Shown: piece after piece, positions 45,353 through 57,288 of the stretch | How the letters are laid out: every line of letters starts with the position of its first letter | How positions within the stretch are numbered: position 1 is the stretch's first letter | Origin: Podospora bellae-mahoneyi | Lineage: Eukaryota; Ascomycota; Sordariomycetes; Sordariales; Podosporaceae | Assembly: GCF_035222275.1 (NCBI RefSeq) | Contig: NC_085884.1 | Coordinates: 558,001 to 622,000 of the forward strand | DNA length: 64,000 nucleotides | Reading direction: 5' to 3' | Notes under the pieces: model-generated | The model's database searches: none | Seen by the model: only the letters and a program-made list of their open reading frames with translations | What the model was told of the DNA's origin: nothing | Translations under genes and position numbers: made by a program

Positions 45353-47011
45353 ATGGCCTTGCTTGTTGACTTGCTGGATCACGCGCCATCTGGGAGTGGA
45401 CGAGCCATTGTTGGCTTGGTCGTCCTTGTTTTCGTTTTGAACATATCGTTCTGGAGCACCAAATACTGCACTGTATCTGGTTCGCCAGTCGCTGGTCGAA
45501 AGTGGTGGTTTGAACCCCTGATTCTTACAAGATATCGTTTTCTTCTCAACGGCTGGTCGGTCACCCAGGCAGGATGGGATCAAGTGAGCACTTCTGTTGT
45601 TAGCTACTCCTTCTGGATGCGATGCTAATCGGGTTTTCAGTATGGCGATCGCATCTTCACGATTGCCCGTCCTGATTCCAACGTTACGGTGCTCCCACCG
45701 CGGTACCTGGATGAGCTTCAGAATCTGCCGGATACCAAGCTCAATGGTATTGAAGCGCTCGCTGCGGTATATATATTTTTTACCCGTTGATGGTTGCAAA
45801 ATCGACACTGACAACCACCGCAGGACATGGGTGACGAGTACAGCGGAATCTCAATCCTCAAGGGCACTCATTTGACCTTCAATGTTGTTCGCAACAAGTT
45901 GACCCCCAAAATGCCCGCTATCATCACTCCACTCATGGAAGAGCTGGAGGATGCCTTGAAGATAGAGCTACCGGACTCCAAAGAGTGGGTGGCCGTCGAT
46001 CTCGGCAACGTCTTCACCCGTTTCGTGTCGAGATTGACGACACGTGTGTGGGTGGGTAAAGAGCTCAGCCGCAACGACGGCTGGCACACCGACAATATCC
46101 GGACGGTTGAGAATATCTTCATGACGGCGATAGTGCTAAGGTTTGTGCCGCCAGCTTTGCACCCAATCGTGGGGGCGCTTCTGCCCACGCGCAGACGCAT
46201 TCGCGAAGGCATCAAAAAGGTGCAGTCATACCTTGTGCCGCTCATCGAGGAGAGGCGGCGTCGTCAGGCGGAACTTGGGACGGTGCCTGAGGAGGAGGAG
46301 GATGTTCTCCAGTGGCTGATGGACGGCGCAAGCGAGGAGGAGTCATCTGCCGAGAACCTGACCGAGCGTTACGTGTACTCGGTGATTGGGTCCCTGTACA
46401 CGGTTTCGGGTGCCCTGACTGACTGCCTGCTGGACCTGGCCGAGCATCCCGAGCATGTCGAGCCGTTACGCCAAGAGCTCAGGCAGGTGATGGCAGAGAG
46501 CGGCGGGAAGTGGGAAAGGGGCACAGCAGCCAAACTGGTAAAGATGGACAGCTTCATGAAGGAGTCACTGCGGACGAACGCGCCGAGTCCCTTCAGCCAG
46601 AAGCGGATCGTCAAGGAGGAGCTTACGCTGTCGGACGGGTTGAAGCTGCCGGCTGGGGCGTACGTGTGCATGATCGATCAATCGGCGATCGGGAGGGGGC
46701 CGGAGAAGTTCGATGGGTTCCGGTACGCAGGGATGCGCCAGGACCCCGGGTTCATGACCAAGTACCAGTACACTTCGACGGACCGCAACCATTTGACATT
46801 TGGGCACGGCAGACTGGCCTGTCCCGGACGGTTCGTGGCGTCCCTGGAGATGAAAATGGTGCTTGCGGCTATGCTGGAACGGTACGAAGTAAGCTTTCAT
46901 CCCAGTGGAAAGGGGGGTGTCAGACCTCAAAAGATACAGCTGCTGGAGCTGGCGTTCCATAATCCGGCCGCTCGTGTCTACCTGCGGCAGAGACATCAAA
47001 CAAAAGAGTAG
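45353..47011 (+). CDS. Cytochrome P450, diterpene-cluster type
   Basis: Exons 45353-45583, 45641-45766 and 45824-47011; both introns 57 bp. The protein is 514 aa. An N-terminal membrane anchor (AIVGLVVLVFVLNISFW) places it on the ER. The heme-binding loop is FGHGRLACPGRF (about 444-455), the form common in fungal terpenoid P450s including ent-kaurene-oxidase-like families, rather than the FxxGxRxCxG consensus. Other marks: KESLRTN for the ExxR helix, and a modified I-helix without the usual A/GGxDT (SLYTVSGALTDCLL), also typical of that group. It starts 504 bp from the cyclase on the opposite strand and probably oxidises the cyclase product. The regiospecificity is unknown. Confidence 0.9.
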
Positions 47012-47614
47012 GTAGTACTCGCTGGTGGTATCGGCGTCTAAGCCCGAGCTATCCGCTGTGAGGTAGCTAGTCAGAGCATGAAGTCAGCAACAAATTGATC
47101 AAATGTCATTTCTCACCCACCTACCTTAGTCTCAGCGGTCCGTCCAGCACTTCTCCTCCCGTCTCGCGCCGCGCCGCAATCCTGCACGGCCGGCAGTGCT
47201 AAGGGAATTATCGGCTACTGGCTCCGCCGCCTGTTGCGTTGCCTTGTGTAGATTGAATGGACCGCTGTAAACAACCAACAGATTGGAGCGGCTGCCCATG
47301 TCACCGTGCCCGACACAGTGCCCCTGCAGAAGGGCCCTTGCTGACGTTACACAGGCACCGGGGATGCGACACCCGCCAACTGGACACCTGCTGCCAGTGG
47401 ATGCCAGTGTACCGCCCCTCCATCGTCACCTGGCATCACCACCTCCTGGTGGCAGGACATCAAAGTTGAAAGCATCACTTTTCCTCCCACCGGATCCCGT
47501 TGCTTGTTCATTTTGCTATCCTCCCAACTATTTCCCTACCGGTCATCACCTTCTCCACATTCGGCATTCTACCTCTACTCTAGTTCCCAGTTGCACACAC
47601 CTACCTGAACCACC
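47012..47614. other. Intergenic region between P450 and GMC oxidoreductase
   Basis: 603 bp, tandem orientation. A C-rich leader precedes the GMC start (ACCACCATGG). No gene fragment was found. Confidence 0.45.
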
Positions 47615-49511
47615 ATGGACTCTGAGCACGATTTCATCATTGTCGGCGGCGGCACGTCTGGGCTGGTGGTTGCGGCCCGGCTCACAGAGGATCCAAACAC
47701 TTCGGTTCTTGTTGTTGAAGCCGGCACCGAGCACACCAACGACCCACGCATCCGGACACCGGCCTTTTGGCTTTCTGTTTTGGGATCACCTGACTTTGAC
47801 TGGGCTTACAAGACCGTCCCCCAGGTGCGAACGCCCCAATCATCCTCCTCATCGTCAGCAGCCACTAACTGTCGCTTAGAAAGGACTTGATGGCAAAGTC
47901 ATCCCCCTGTCGCAGGGCAAGCTCATCGGTGGCTCAAGTGCTATCAATGGCTTGGCGTTTGTGGCCAACTCCAAAGCTGCCGTTGATGCCTGGGGTGCTT
48001 TCGGCAACCCGGGCTGGGACTGGGAGACCTTGGGCCCCTACTACAAGAAGTTCCACACTTTAGCACACCCATCCGACGCTGCTGGCAAACACCTCCGTCT
48101 TTCCTATGTCGATGAAAGCGTCCGTGGCTGCGACGGCCCCATCAAGGCATCCTTCCCCGAAGAATCCAAAGATCCTCTTCCAAACGCCTGGGTCGACACC
48201 ATTGGGGCCCTGGGCTTCCCAGCCTCTGGAGATCCCTTCAGTGGAAAATTCTCTGGCGGTTATGTCAACGCCTTGAGCGTTGACCCCGAGTCACGCACAC
48301 GCAGTGATGCGGCGACGGCCTATTTCGAGCCTGCCAAATCCCGTCCCAACCTCCATGTTGTGACCAGCGCCCTCGCAGAAAAGATTTTGTTCGACACTAC
48401 TGGCGCGAGTCCGAAGGCCGTTGGGGTCCAAATCCAAAAGGACGGCAAGACTGTCACTCTCGCCGCCAAGAAGGAGGTCATCCTCGCCGCCGGAGTCTTT
48501 GGGTCGCCAAAGCTTCTGGAGCTGTCGGGCGTTGGTAACAGAGAGCTTCTTGAGAAGCTAAAAATTCCGGTGGTTGTGGATAACCCCAATGTGGGCGAGA
48601 ATCTGCAAGATCACCCCGTTTCCAGCGTGAGCTTTGAGGTTGAGGAGGGCGTCAAGACCATCGATGCTCTGACACGGCAGGATCCCGAAGCCGTCGGTGC
48701 CGCGATGCAAGAATACATGACCAACAAGTCAGGCCCCTTTGCTGTGGGCAACTTCACCGGGTCACTTCTACCCGTGGCCGACTTTGTCGGGCCTGATGGA
48801 AAGTCTACCCTTGACCAGGTCATCAAGCAGATAACAGCTTCGAACCCCAGCCCGTCATCTGGCGATTTTACGCCTCATCACACCGAGTTTGTGCACTCGG
48901 TCCTGGCAAACCGAGCAGAAGGTGCGGGAAACCTATTCATGTATGCGGCTTGCGCCAATGTGAATCCTGACAGCGTGGGCGCCGACATTATTGTAAAGGA
49001 TGCGTCCCCGGCCAACTTTGTCACAATCTGCGCGGCGTTGTGCTACCCGCTTTCACGTGGCAGCGCCCACATCACGTCTTCCAACGCCGCGGACCTGTCG
49101 GTCATTGACCCCAGATATCTGGAGCACCCTCTGGATCTGGAAGTCCAGGCCCGTCTTCTGCGGTACGCAGAGACCATTGTGCGCACCGAGCCCCTGAGCA
49201 AGTTCATCAAGCGGGGCGGACGCCGGAACGCGGGGGCTCCCGCTGACCTCGGCGATCTGGATGTGGCGAAGCAATACTCCAAGCTGTCGGCGCTCAGCTG
49301 CTGGCATCCCACGAGCACCTGTGCCATGCTACCCCGTGAGCGAGGAGGTGTTGTGGATGCTAGGCTGCATGTTCACGGCGTCGAGGGCCTTCGCATTGTC
49401 GATTCCAGTATCATTCCTCTGGCCACGCGTGGCAACACCCAGACGACAGTGTACGCGGTTGCAGAGAGAGCTGCTGACCTTATCAAGAAGGAATATGGCA
49501 TTGGAAACTGA
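47615..49511 (+). CDS. GMC-family FAD oxidoreductase
   Basis: Exons 47615-47824 and 47880-49511; intron 47825-47879. The protein is 613 aa and lacks a signal peptide, so it should be intracellular. The Rossmann FAD loop is at the very start (DFIIVGGGTSGLVVAARL), followed by VLVVEAG; the GMC block GGSSAINGLAFV; LAAGVFGSPKLLELSGVG (GMC signature 2); and the C-terminal SCWHPTSTCAMLPRERGGVVD with the catalytic His, then GLRIVDSSIIP and TRGNTQTTVYAVAERAADLI with the second catalytic residue (Asn instead of His). GMC enzymes oxidise alcohols of many kinds, and some are tailoring enzymes of fungal natural products. Position between two P450s and next to a diterpene cyclase suggests it oxidises a hydroxylated diterpene. 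Confidence 0.92.
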
Positions 49512-50493
49512 AGAGTTTCAGCACATATGCGGGTAACCGCTTGGATGTACCGAGGTGAATGCAGGGCGGTCTTCTAGAACTATTTTCTCTGCAAGCAATA
49601 ATCTGACATCGAGTTCTCACCACATTTGCTTCGTCCACTGCTGCATGAAAAATCCTTGCATTTAGACCACCAACTGGCAACCACACAGCAGAGAAACGAA
49701 ATAGCGAGACAATTCGGGCCTATCTCGACCAAATTCTGTTCCACTCCAGAGCGGCACGGGCACCGGGTTCACCGCGGAGGCTTCCGACCCCGTGTGTACT
49801 GTGCAACACACCAACCAACACCAATACCACCCACCCAGCCGAACGAATTATTGGACGGTTGTTGGTCGTGGAGGGTGCAGCTGGGCGGCACACAACCACT
49901 CAACCCTCTTGGTTGCTATCAGCTGCGCCACAGGACTGCCTGCTTGTATTGATTTGACAAATGCATTGCAAAGGACGGGAATAATCACTGCGACGCTGGG
50001 GAAACAAGAGTCCGATCCTTCCATACACCCTCCAGCTCCCACCTTCTGCAGTCTGTCTTTTCAGGACATTGCCTGCAACGCCGTGCCCTTCTATTGCGTT
50101 TCTTTATCGCTCGCTGGCAGAAGCGCCATCAAAGGAGAGGGTCGGTGTGGTATTGGGGTTTTTTTCCACATGCCATCCGCATTTCGCCTCTTGTAACAAA
50201 CCGTGGAGTTGTTGTCCCTCTCCTTTTATTCTTCACAAAGTTGCGTGGGTGTACAACTCCTTTTTAACCGGACGAGCTGACTGCTACACACACACAACAA
50301 ACTCTGCTTTTTCTTTTTTGTGTTTTTTTTTTTCTCTTCCGAGTTTTCCGGGGAGCAGAAGAGCGAGCACAGCCCGTTCACCACCACAACCACCGCCGCC
50401 GCCGTGGTAGCCTAGACATCACCCCCAAACCAAGGTTTTTTTTTATTGTTGGAAAAGGCAAACACACCAACAACGCCGCCGCCAACCGCCAGG
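49512..50493. other. Intergenic region and long leader of a membrane-protein gene
   Basis: 982 bp. It carries T/C-rich stretches near the 3' end (TTTCTTTTTTGTG and CTTTTTTTTT-like runs at 50310-50335), a CA-rich tract and CCGCCG triplets, typical of a fungal leader. No gene fragment was recognised. Confidence 0.45.
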
Positions 50494-52081
50494 ATGGACG
50501 GACCAGACGGGATGCCGATGGATCTTAACCTCATACCTGCGATGGCGCCGCCGGAGGGTCAGGTGTCCAACTTTGAGAACCCGTCGGTGAACCAGGCGCC
50601 TGCGTACATCGCCGTCGCGGCCGTGTTCATGGCCCTGACGGTGTTTTTTGCCGGTGTGAGGTTCTGGGCGCGGTTTTTTGTGCAGAGGGCGCCGTGGTGG
50701 GATGATTGTGAGTTTTTGTTACTGATCAAGTCATGATGGATTGAGTGCTGACGAATGCGGTAGTGTTTATCTTTTTGGCGTTGGTGAGTGATGCTGGTTC
50801 GAGGCTGTTGGTGATGAAGGGGTTGGACTGACTGTGATGTGATAAGTTGTGTCAAGGTGCCTATATTGGGTTGGCTATCTGGCGTACGTTGTTGATACCT
50901 CTTTTCTGCAGATGATATGAGTGATGATTTGCTGACCATCAAACAGTCTCCCTCCACGGCGTGGGCAGACATATGTGGGATGTCTCCGTCGCGAGCGTCA
51001 TGAGGCTCATCGAGCCTGGTCGAGCCATTGGCGATGTAACCGAGCCCGCCATCGGTTTCACCAAGCTTGGTCTCTTGCTCTTCTACTACAAGCTTTTCGC
51101 CGTGAATGACCTCACCAGAATCGGCTCGCTCGTGGGCATGGTTGTTGTCGTGCCGCTGTACACGACGCTCTTCTTCATCTTTGTCTTTATGGATGAGGCC
51201 TCGGCGTGGAAGGCGAACAAGGCCATGGCCGTGTTCAACATCGTCACCGATTTCTACCTTCTCGTGTTGCCTCTCACTGCCGTGGTGTGGCTTCGCATGG
51301 AGCGCAGAAAGAAGATTGGTCTCATTGTTATTTTCTCCAGTGGTTTCCTGTATGTCATCTCCCCATATCAAGGTACCATTGAACCGCTTACTGACAAACC
51401 AAAAAAAAAAAGCGCCTGCATCCTCAGCATCGTCGGCGCAGTCTACCGCTTCCGCGCCGCCGACGACCCCGACTTCACCTGGGTCCTCTCCAACGTCTAC
51501 CTAGTCAAGTAAGCCTCCCTTTATCTCCACTCCTTTCTATCTCATCTTATCTAACCCCGCTCAGCACAATCGAATGCTGCGTCGGTATAATCTGCGCCTG
51601 CGTCCCCTTCCTGCCCGCCCTCGCCAAAAAGTCCCCCATCACGGCCGACTGGATGATCTCGCTCAAATCCCTCCGCGACCGCATCCTCTCGGCCGGTTCC
51701 CGCGGCTCCCGAGGCAACCGCTCCCACCCCTCGGCCAACGACTACGCTTACTACGGCAACTCCAAGGACCGCAACGCAAGCGGGGAGATCGACCCCGAGC
51801 TTGGCGGTACTGCTTCCCTCCGACCGCCCACGGGCAAGAGCAGCAGCAAGAACACCACGCAGGAGGTGGGGTTGGACACCATTGACGTGATTGATTCCAT
51901 GCCGGGGCTGTACGGGGATGAGAGGAGCAAGGAGAGGAAGGTGAGGGGGGAGATGTTTAGGATGGATCCGACGTTGCAGACGCAGACAGAGACGAGGGTG
52001 GGGAGTGACGGGGAGAGCGGAGAGGGGGTCCAAGGGGGGATTGAGGTGAAGAAGGGGTATGCGGTTACTGAGGGGAGGTGA
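50494..52081 (+). CDS. SAT4/rhodopsin-like integral membrane protein in the terpenoid region
   Basis: Six exons: 50494-50707, 50764-50783, 50847-50883, 50947-51349, 51413-51508 and 51565-52081; introns of 56, 63, 63, 63 and 56 bp. The join is in frame, 428 aa. Exon 2 is only 20 bp and exon 3 37 bp. Helices begin with AYIAVAAVFMALTVFFAGVRFWARFF; WWDDLFIFLALLCQGAYIGLAIW is built from three exons; then GVGRHMWDVS, FTKLGLLLFYYKLFAV, the NIVTDFYLLVLPLTAVVWL family block and FSSGFLACILSIVGAVYRFRA. The tail of about 150 residues is charged and disordered. This is the pattern of the fungal SAT4 family (a second copy lies at 6.8 kb). Function unknown; location hints at a link with the cluster, for example product sensing, but this is weak. 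Confidence 0.82.
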
Positions 52082-54075
52082 AAAAGGGTGATTTGATGGA
52101 ATTGGATATATCCGGTCACTGTGGGATTGGATAGGAGCGTTGGTCACGCTCGGGTTTATGAGTATTTGATGATGCCAAATAAAAAACACATCGTCTTTGA
52201 GATCCATCGTCGCGCGTCTTTCTCTACAAGTCTGTCTTTGGGTCCTGATGTTGGGTTCCTGATACTTGTGACAGCTGGGCGTAGAGCTGTTCATGATGAG
52301 ATTCTCTTCGTAGCTAGCAATAAATCTACCGCGTGATCTTGTCAAATCGTTTTGCTCCTCGTGAAACACGTGGAATCAATCTCCAACACATGGTCGTAAA
52401 AACAGGGTGTGCCCCGACCAGTTCTTGTTCCAGTGCCGATCAGCAGCGGCCACCACCCGTGCAGGTGGAAGCCATGTGGCAGCCCTCTTGGCTGATCTTT
52501 GCTCTCACCCCGGGTTCATCTTGGAGATCTGTCCCGCCCCCTCTCGCTCCCCCTCGATCACTTCCCCGTGCTCTTCCCCCATTCATCACGGTCCCTCAAT
52601 CAATACTGCAGCCATCCTCTCGTCTCAATCGCAAACATTTTCCCCCATGGAGCACGCCAAAATGACACCCACATCACATCAGTCAAATTTACCCATCCAG
52701 GTACCTACCTTACTGTGTTGCAACGAGAATGGAAGGGTGACTGACACCCCCCCGGTGAGCCGGGCACCTCCCAAACAAACACCCTCCATCCATTCCCACC
52801 ACATGCTGTGATGTATATTGCTTACCTCTTCACGTCATCCAATCGCATCCCTTCTTCTTCGTCCTCTCCCACCAAACATACGCTGTAGGACCCACCGTAA
52901 TTCCCGGGCGCCTAAGCACCACTGCGGCACAGCCCGTCCGTTGATCCCCGAACGCGGGCAGGTGCAAATCTCGGGGTCTTCGGGATCGCTTGTTGGGAGG
53001 AGGAGGATTTCTGCTGCCCGCACCGCACCGGTCACTGTTCACAAAATCCCACAACAAGACTGCGCCACCAAACGGTCCGAATTCCCTGAAGCGCGTGTTC
53101 CTCCCCCCTGACAAAAGAGCGGGAGTGGCGCCATAACTGCCGGAAGGATCTGCGTTGGCTAGGGGGGGAGAGGGAGGAAAAGCCTTATGGGGCAGGTTGT
53201 AGTAGACTGTGCCTCTTGAGACGTTGCGGTGGATGTTACCGGAGTGTCGGGTGGTGGACTGGGAATGAAACTCTCGAGCAGAATTGATCGCAGGCTGCAA
53301 CCGAGCGAGACAGCGAGCTAGTTGGTGATGGGCTTCTGTGATGGAAGGGTGAAACTGGGACGAACGGCTCACCGGTGTTGCGTTCGGAGGGAGGGGAGTC
53401 GATATCACGTCGGCGGATTCATGTGTCTCATCTTTGCTTGGTTTGCGGTTGTTGGCACCGTCAGCCGTGAAACCCGGTGTGCGTGGCTTCTGAGGTTTGT
53501 CCATGGCTTGTTCACCGGTGGTACACTGTAGCATCCAACGGCTTGCGAAGCCTAGCCGGAAACCAATCCCGGGGGGGCGTAGCAGGGCACCCCAGGCCCC
53601 CATGTACCGTGACTTGTGCTGCCTGTACCTACCCAGGTTGCCGCGTTCATCTAGGCACAGCCAGATCGATCCCTAGAATCCTTTCAACCATCAGGGGCCA
53701 AGATCAGGTCATCGGGACGAACTTGGTTCCATAAATGGACGGCAGTGTCTCCATTCGTCCGTCAGTTGGTGATGGTTTGCTGAGGCGGCACAGGAGGTGT
53801 TCGCTGCTGCGATGGCTTAGTTCGGTTCTGGGTGACACGGTGGTGACGCTTTGTTTGAAAACAAGGCACAGGTAGGCAGGCAATGAGCAAGCGGGTAGCG
53901 GTGGTTCTTGTATGCGTCGTCGGCTTTCCTCTCGAGCGGATGCTTGACATCCCTATCATCATTAGACCAGACTGTCACCGCACGCAAGTCAGCACCGAGT
54001 TTTAGGAAGATTGTTCGCTCAGCTTTGCCTCATTTTTCTTTTCCACCTTTGATACAGACTCTGATTCCAAGCATC
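52082..54075. other. 2-kb intergenic region between SAT4-like gene and second P450
   Basis: No recognisable gene. One 257-codon frame on the minus strand (52830-53603) is uninterrupted but has biased composition and no family resemblance, so it is not called. Several hexamers such as ACCGGT occur but also appear in unrelated genes of the window. The downstream part must hold the P450 promoter. Confidence 0.45.
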
Positions 54076-55692
54076 ATGTCCATTCTTGGACTCGTCACGC
54101 TTTCCCAAGCGGCCGTTGTTGCTGCGGTTGTGAGTCTCCCCCACTCCAACAACAAAAGATAAGCTGCTGACCACTCTCGACAGTGCTTCGTCGTCGGCCG
54201 AGCGCTGTACAACGCCTTCTTCCACCCGCTAGCCGTGTTCCCAGGACCACGGCTGTGGGCCTCGTCTCGCGTACCATATGCCGCCAACCTCGTTCGTGGC
54301 CGGCTGCATCACCGGATCAAGCAACTGCACGACCAGTACGGCCCGGTGGTGCGGATAGCCCCCGACGAGCTGTCCTTCACTGTCGACGGGGCCTGGCACG
54401 ACATCTACTGCGGCGGCTACGGCAACAAGGGCTTCCCCAAGCACGACGCCTACCGCAACGCCCAGACCTTTGTCTCACTCTTCGACGCCGACGATGAAAA
54501 CCACACACGCCTTCGCAACCTCCTCGGCAAGGAGTTCTTCTCGCTAAACTCTGCCCGTCGCCAAGAGCGCATCGTGCAGGAGTACACCACTCTGATGATC
54601 AACCAGCTGCGCAAGCAATATGTCGAGACCAAGCAGCCGGCAGACATGCGCGAGTGGTACAACTTCTTGACGTTTGACGTGGCGGCGAGGGTGACGCTCA
54701 GCGAGGATTTTGGCTGCCTGGAGAAGAGGACGTATCACCCTTGGATCGAGATGGTATTGACACACTTTAAACTGTCAGCGTTGTTGATGATCTCGCGGTT
54801 TTATCCTCCTTCGTCTTCCTTGCTTTTCGCCCTAGCACCAGCCAGACTTATGGAGATGAGAGATACTTTTATCAGGCTTGTGCGGGAGAAGATTGAGCGT
54901 CGAATGAACCGCACTCTTCCGCCCGATGACAACGATGATTTCGTCACTGCTGCCCTGGGCAAGGGGGTTGAAAAGGGGCTGACGAAGGACGAGCTCGAGG
55001 CGAATTGCATCTTGCTTCTGTTGGCCGGGAGCGAAACCATGACGACGTCGCTGCTGGGGGCTACGCATTACCTGTGTGAAAACCCCGCCGTCTTGCGTCG
55101 GATGACGGCCGAGGTTAGGGCAACCGTCACATCCGAGGAGCAGCTTACCTTTGGGTTCATCACGGAGAACATGCCTTACTTCAATGCTGTGCTCAAGGAG
55201 ACGCAGAGGCTGTGTCCACCGGTCGCGAACGGGCCTGCTCGTGTGGTCAACAGGCCTGGCACCCTGATTGCTGGGTTCCCTGTACCGGAAGGGACCGCTG
55301 TTGGTGTTACTCAGTTTGCGGCAAACCGCCAGACGTCGAACTTCACTCGCCCCAACGACTTTGTGCCCGAGAGATGGTTGTCAGTGGAGCAGGCGGGGCA
55401 GATTGGTGAAAAGATTGGCGACAGCGCTCTTGCGCAAGATGTCGAGCAGTTTGCGGGGGATGTGCGCAGCGTTGTTCGTCCGTTCGTGGTCGGCGGCCGC
55501 GACTGCATCGGACAAAACCTCTCATGGGTCGAGTTTCGCGTTGTGTTGGCTCGGATTCTGTGGAATTTTGACATGGAGGTGGTCAGGGAGGAGAAGTTTC
55601 CATCGTTTAACCAGTGGACAGATCAGAAGGCGTTTGAGCTTTGGCAGAAGGAACCTTATCATGTCAGCTTTACAGAGAGGACAAGTTCGTGA
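54076..55692 (+). CDS. Second cytochrome P450
   Basis: Exons 54076-54129 and 54184-55692; intron 54130-54183 lies inside the membrane anchor. The protein is 520 aa. The anchor is MSILGLVTLSQAAVVAAVCFVVGRALY, then FFHPLAVFPGPRLWASSRVPY with the Pro-rich hinge of fungal P450s. The I-helix is AGSETMTT, a standard oxygen-activation site; the ExxR helix is KETQRL; PERW follows; the heme loop is RPFVVGGRDCIGQNLSW with the Cys near 457. The type resembles fungal secondary-metabolism P450s of the trichodiene or isotrichodermin oxygenase group, distinct from the first P450. It could be a late tailoring enzyme of the terpenoid cluster, but it is separated from the GMC gene by a membrane-protein gene and 2 kb, so cluster membership is less sure. 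Confidence 0.9.
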
Positions 55693-55884
55693 TATTTCCT
55701 CGTTTCTTCAGTTTAAGTTAAAGGAATAAAATAGCCTACAGAATTCTGCAGTCGGGGACAACAACTTCTGTCGTACATTTTGCATTCAACATGGATGATT
55801 AACGGGTGAGAGCCTCTTTTTCTCAGCAGTAGGTGAATCATATGATTCAGGTTTTTTAACCACCTTCTCGCCTCTTTTGAGCAG

Positions 55885-57288
55885 CACCTCAACTACGGTC
55901 TGATGTGTCCTTCGATTCAATATTGACACCATACTCAGTCAACAACCGTGTCGCATCCAAATGCCCACTTCCGGTAGTCCACGATAAACAGGTTCTGCCA
56001 TCGTTGTCTTTGGATTCGGCATCAACCTTCTCACTTGTCAGAAGTTGTTTGAGAATGGCTACATCGCCAGCCTTCGCAGCCTTTCGCAGCCTTCGATGAT
56101 AAAGTTTGTCCATCTTCATCCTGGGGCTCAACACCGATCGCGCCTCGAGCCAGTAGTATTTCCATCACCTGCTCATGGCCCAGTTCTACGGCGCGAAAAA
56201 CCATTCTAGGTAGTTTGTCGCCTCGTGCCAGACGCCCTTTGCGGATACACATCCTTTGAAGCGGAAACATTGACCGTCGGTGTCTGCTCATGATGACGGG
56301 CTCGAAATCGTTGCTCAAAACCCGCTCGAACTGTGTCATACCGTACCGAACAGGCGATTTCGAAGATGGATAGCGATGGGTTTCTCCTCGACCTCTTTTT
56401 GTCGACAATTAAGACCGATACCGATAAAACGAAGCTCTATGTGAATTCCGCGGCCGCTGGCAGTCAAGGGATTGTTGCCTAGGCTTCCAGGCGGCATAAA
56501 TCCAAGGATGTTGCCAGAGTTAATAAACGCGTCCGGGGAAGTTGTCAAAAGCCCACCGCGAGTGTCCAATGACTTCCATGCGAACAGACTGTGATCATCC
56601 GAGATCTTCATTATTTCCTCTTGTAGTCGGATGAAAGCATTTTTCTTCTCTCCATACATTAGCGGCATGTTGATATCGAATATTCCCAATAAACTGTAGA
56701 CACAACCCTCGACTCTTGTTGTTTCCCTTCCAGCTGCCCATGACATCATCTTCTGAGCGACACTGAAGCCATCAATATCACTCTCCCCGGCAAAAAGCAC
56801 CGATGGTATCCCGATGCGGTTTGCCATGGCTCGTTGTAGGCTCAGCTTTCCACCCAGATTTGTCCAGTTTTCATCGAAAAAGTTTACTTTGCGTGGTGCA
56901 ATGAGCTCCTGGAGGGTCCACGCCCTAGAATGGAAAACCGCCAGCTATCGGAGAACTGGGCTTGCGACGGTACATCGGCCAGGTAAGCGAGACAGACTTC
57001 GGCTTCTTGATACCAGCGGTACATGGAGTTGATAGCTGCTGAGAACTCGGCGCTGCTCGTCTTATCGATGCAGCAGGTGTCGACCCAAGCATATTGGTAT
57101 CACTCTCTGGCGAGGTCGCAAAAGGCCTCGATCTTCCGGTATCTTTATTTCTCTATGGTGCAGCCCACTTCCATGTCCCGAAACGTTACCTCCTCGTAGC
57201 CCCAGGTGTGTAACAAGATGGTGTAGGGGGGCACACTATTGTCTGTAAACTCTGCAAGTTTTAGGGTGGTTGTGTACAGCAGGCGCAT
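55885..57288 (-). pseudogene. HET-ankyrin (HET-E/D-type N-terminus) gene, broken
   Basis: The relic reads on the minus strand from an ATG at 57288 with MRLLYTTTLKLAEF and the TILLHTWG segment, as in HET-E/HET-D type proteins. Further on: YAWVDTCCIDKTSSAEFSA, SMYRWYQEAEVC, WTLQELIAPRKV, then WAAGRETTRVEGCVYSLLGI and RLQEEIMKISDDHSLFAW, all HET-domain marks in their family order. The 3' part has ankyrin-like repeats (AKAGDVAILKQLLTS, NDGRTCLSWTTGSGHLDATRLL). The gene appears broken, with several breaks, but the motifs are still well kept, so decay may be fairly recent. Intact relatives act in vegetative incompatibility. Confidence 0.82.

Noticed and set aside
45313-53519. ACCGGT hexamers in several terpenoid-cluster promoters (45313, 47538, 53027, 53371, 53514) as a shared regulator site
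   Set aside because: The same hexamer occurs in unrelated genes of the window (for example near 2571, 22349, 27605 and 55219), so it is not specific.
52830-53603. 257-codon open frame on the minus strand
   Set aside because: Biased composition, no family resemblance, no intron signals, and it lies in a GC-rich intergenic stretch where chance frames are expected.
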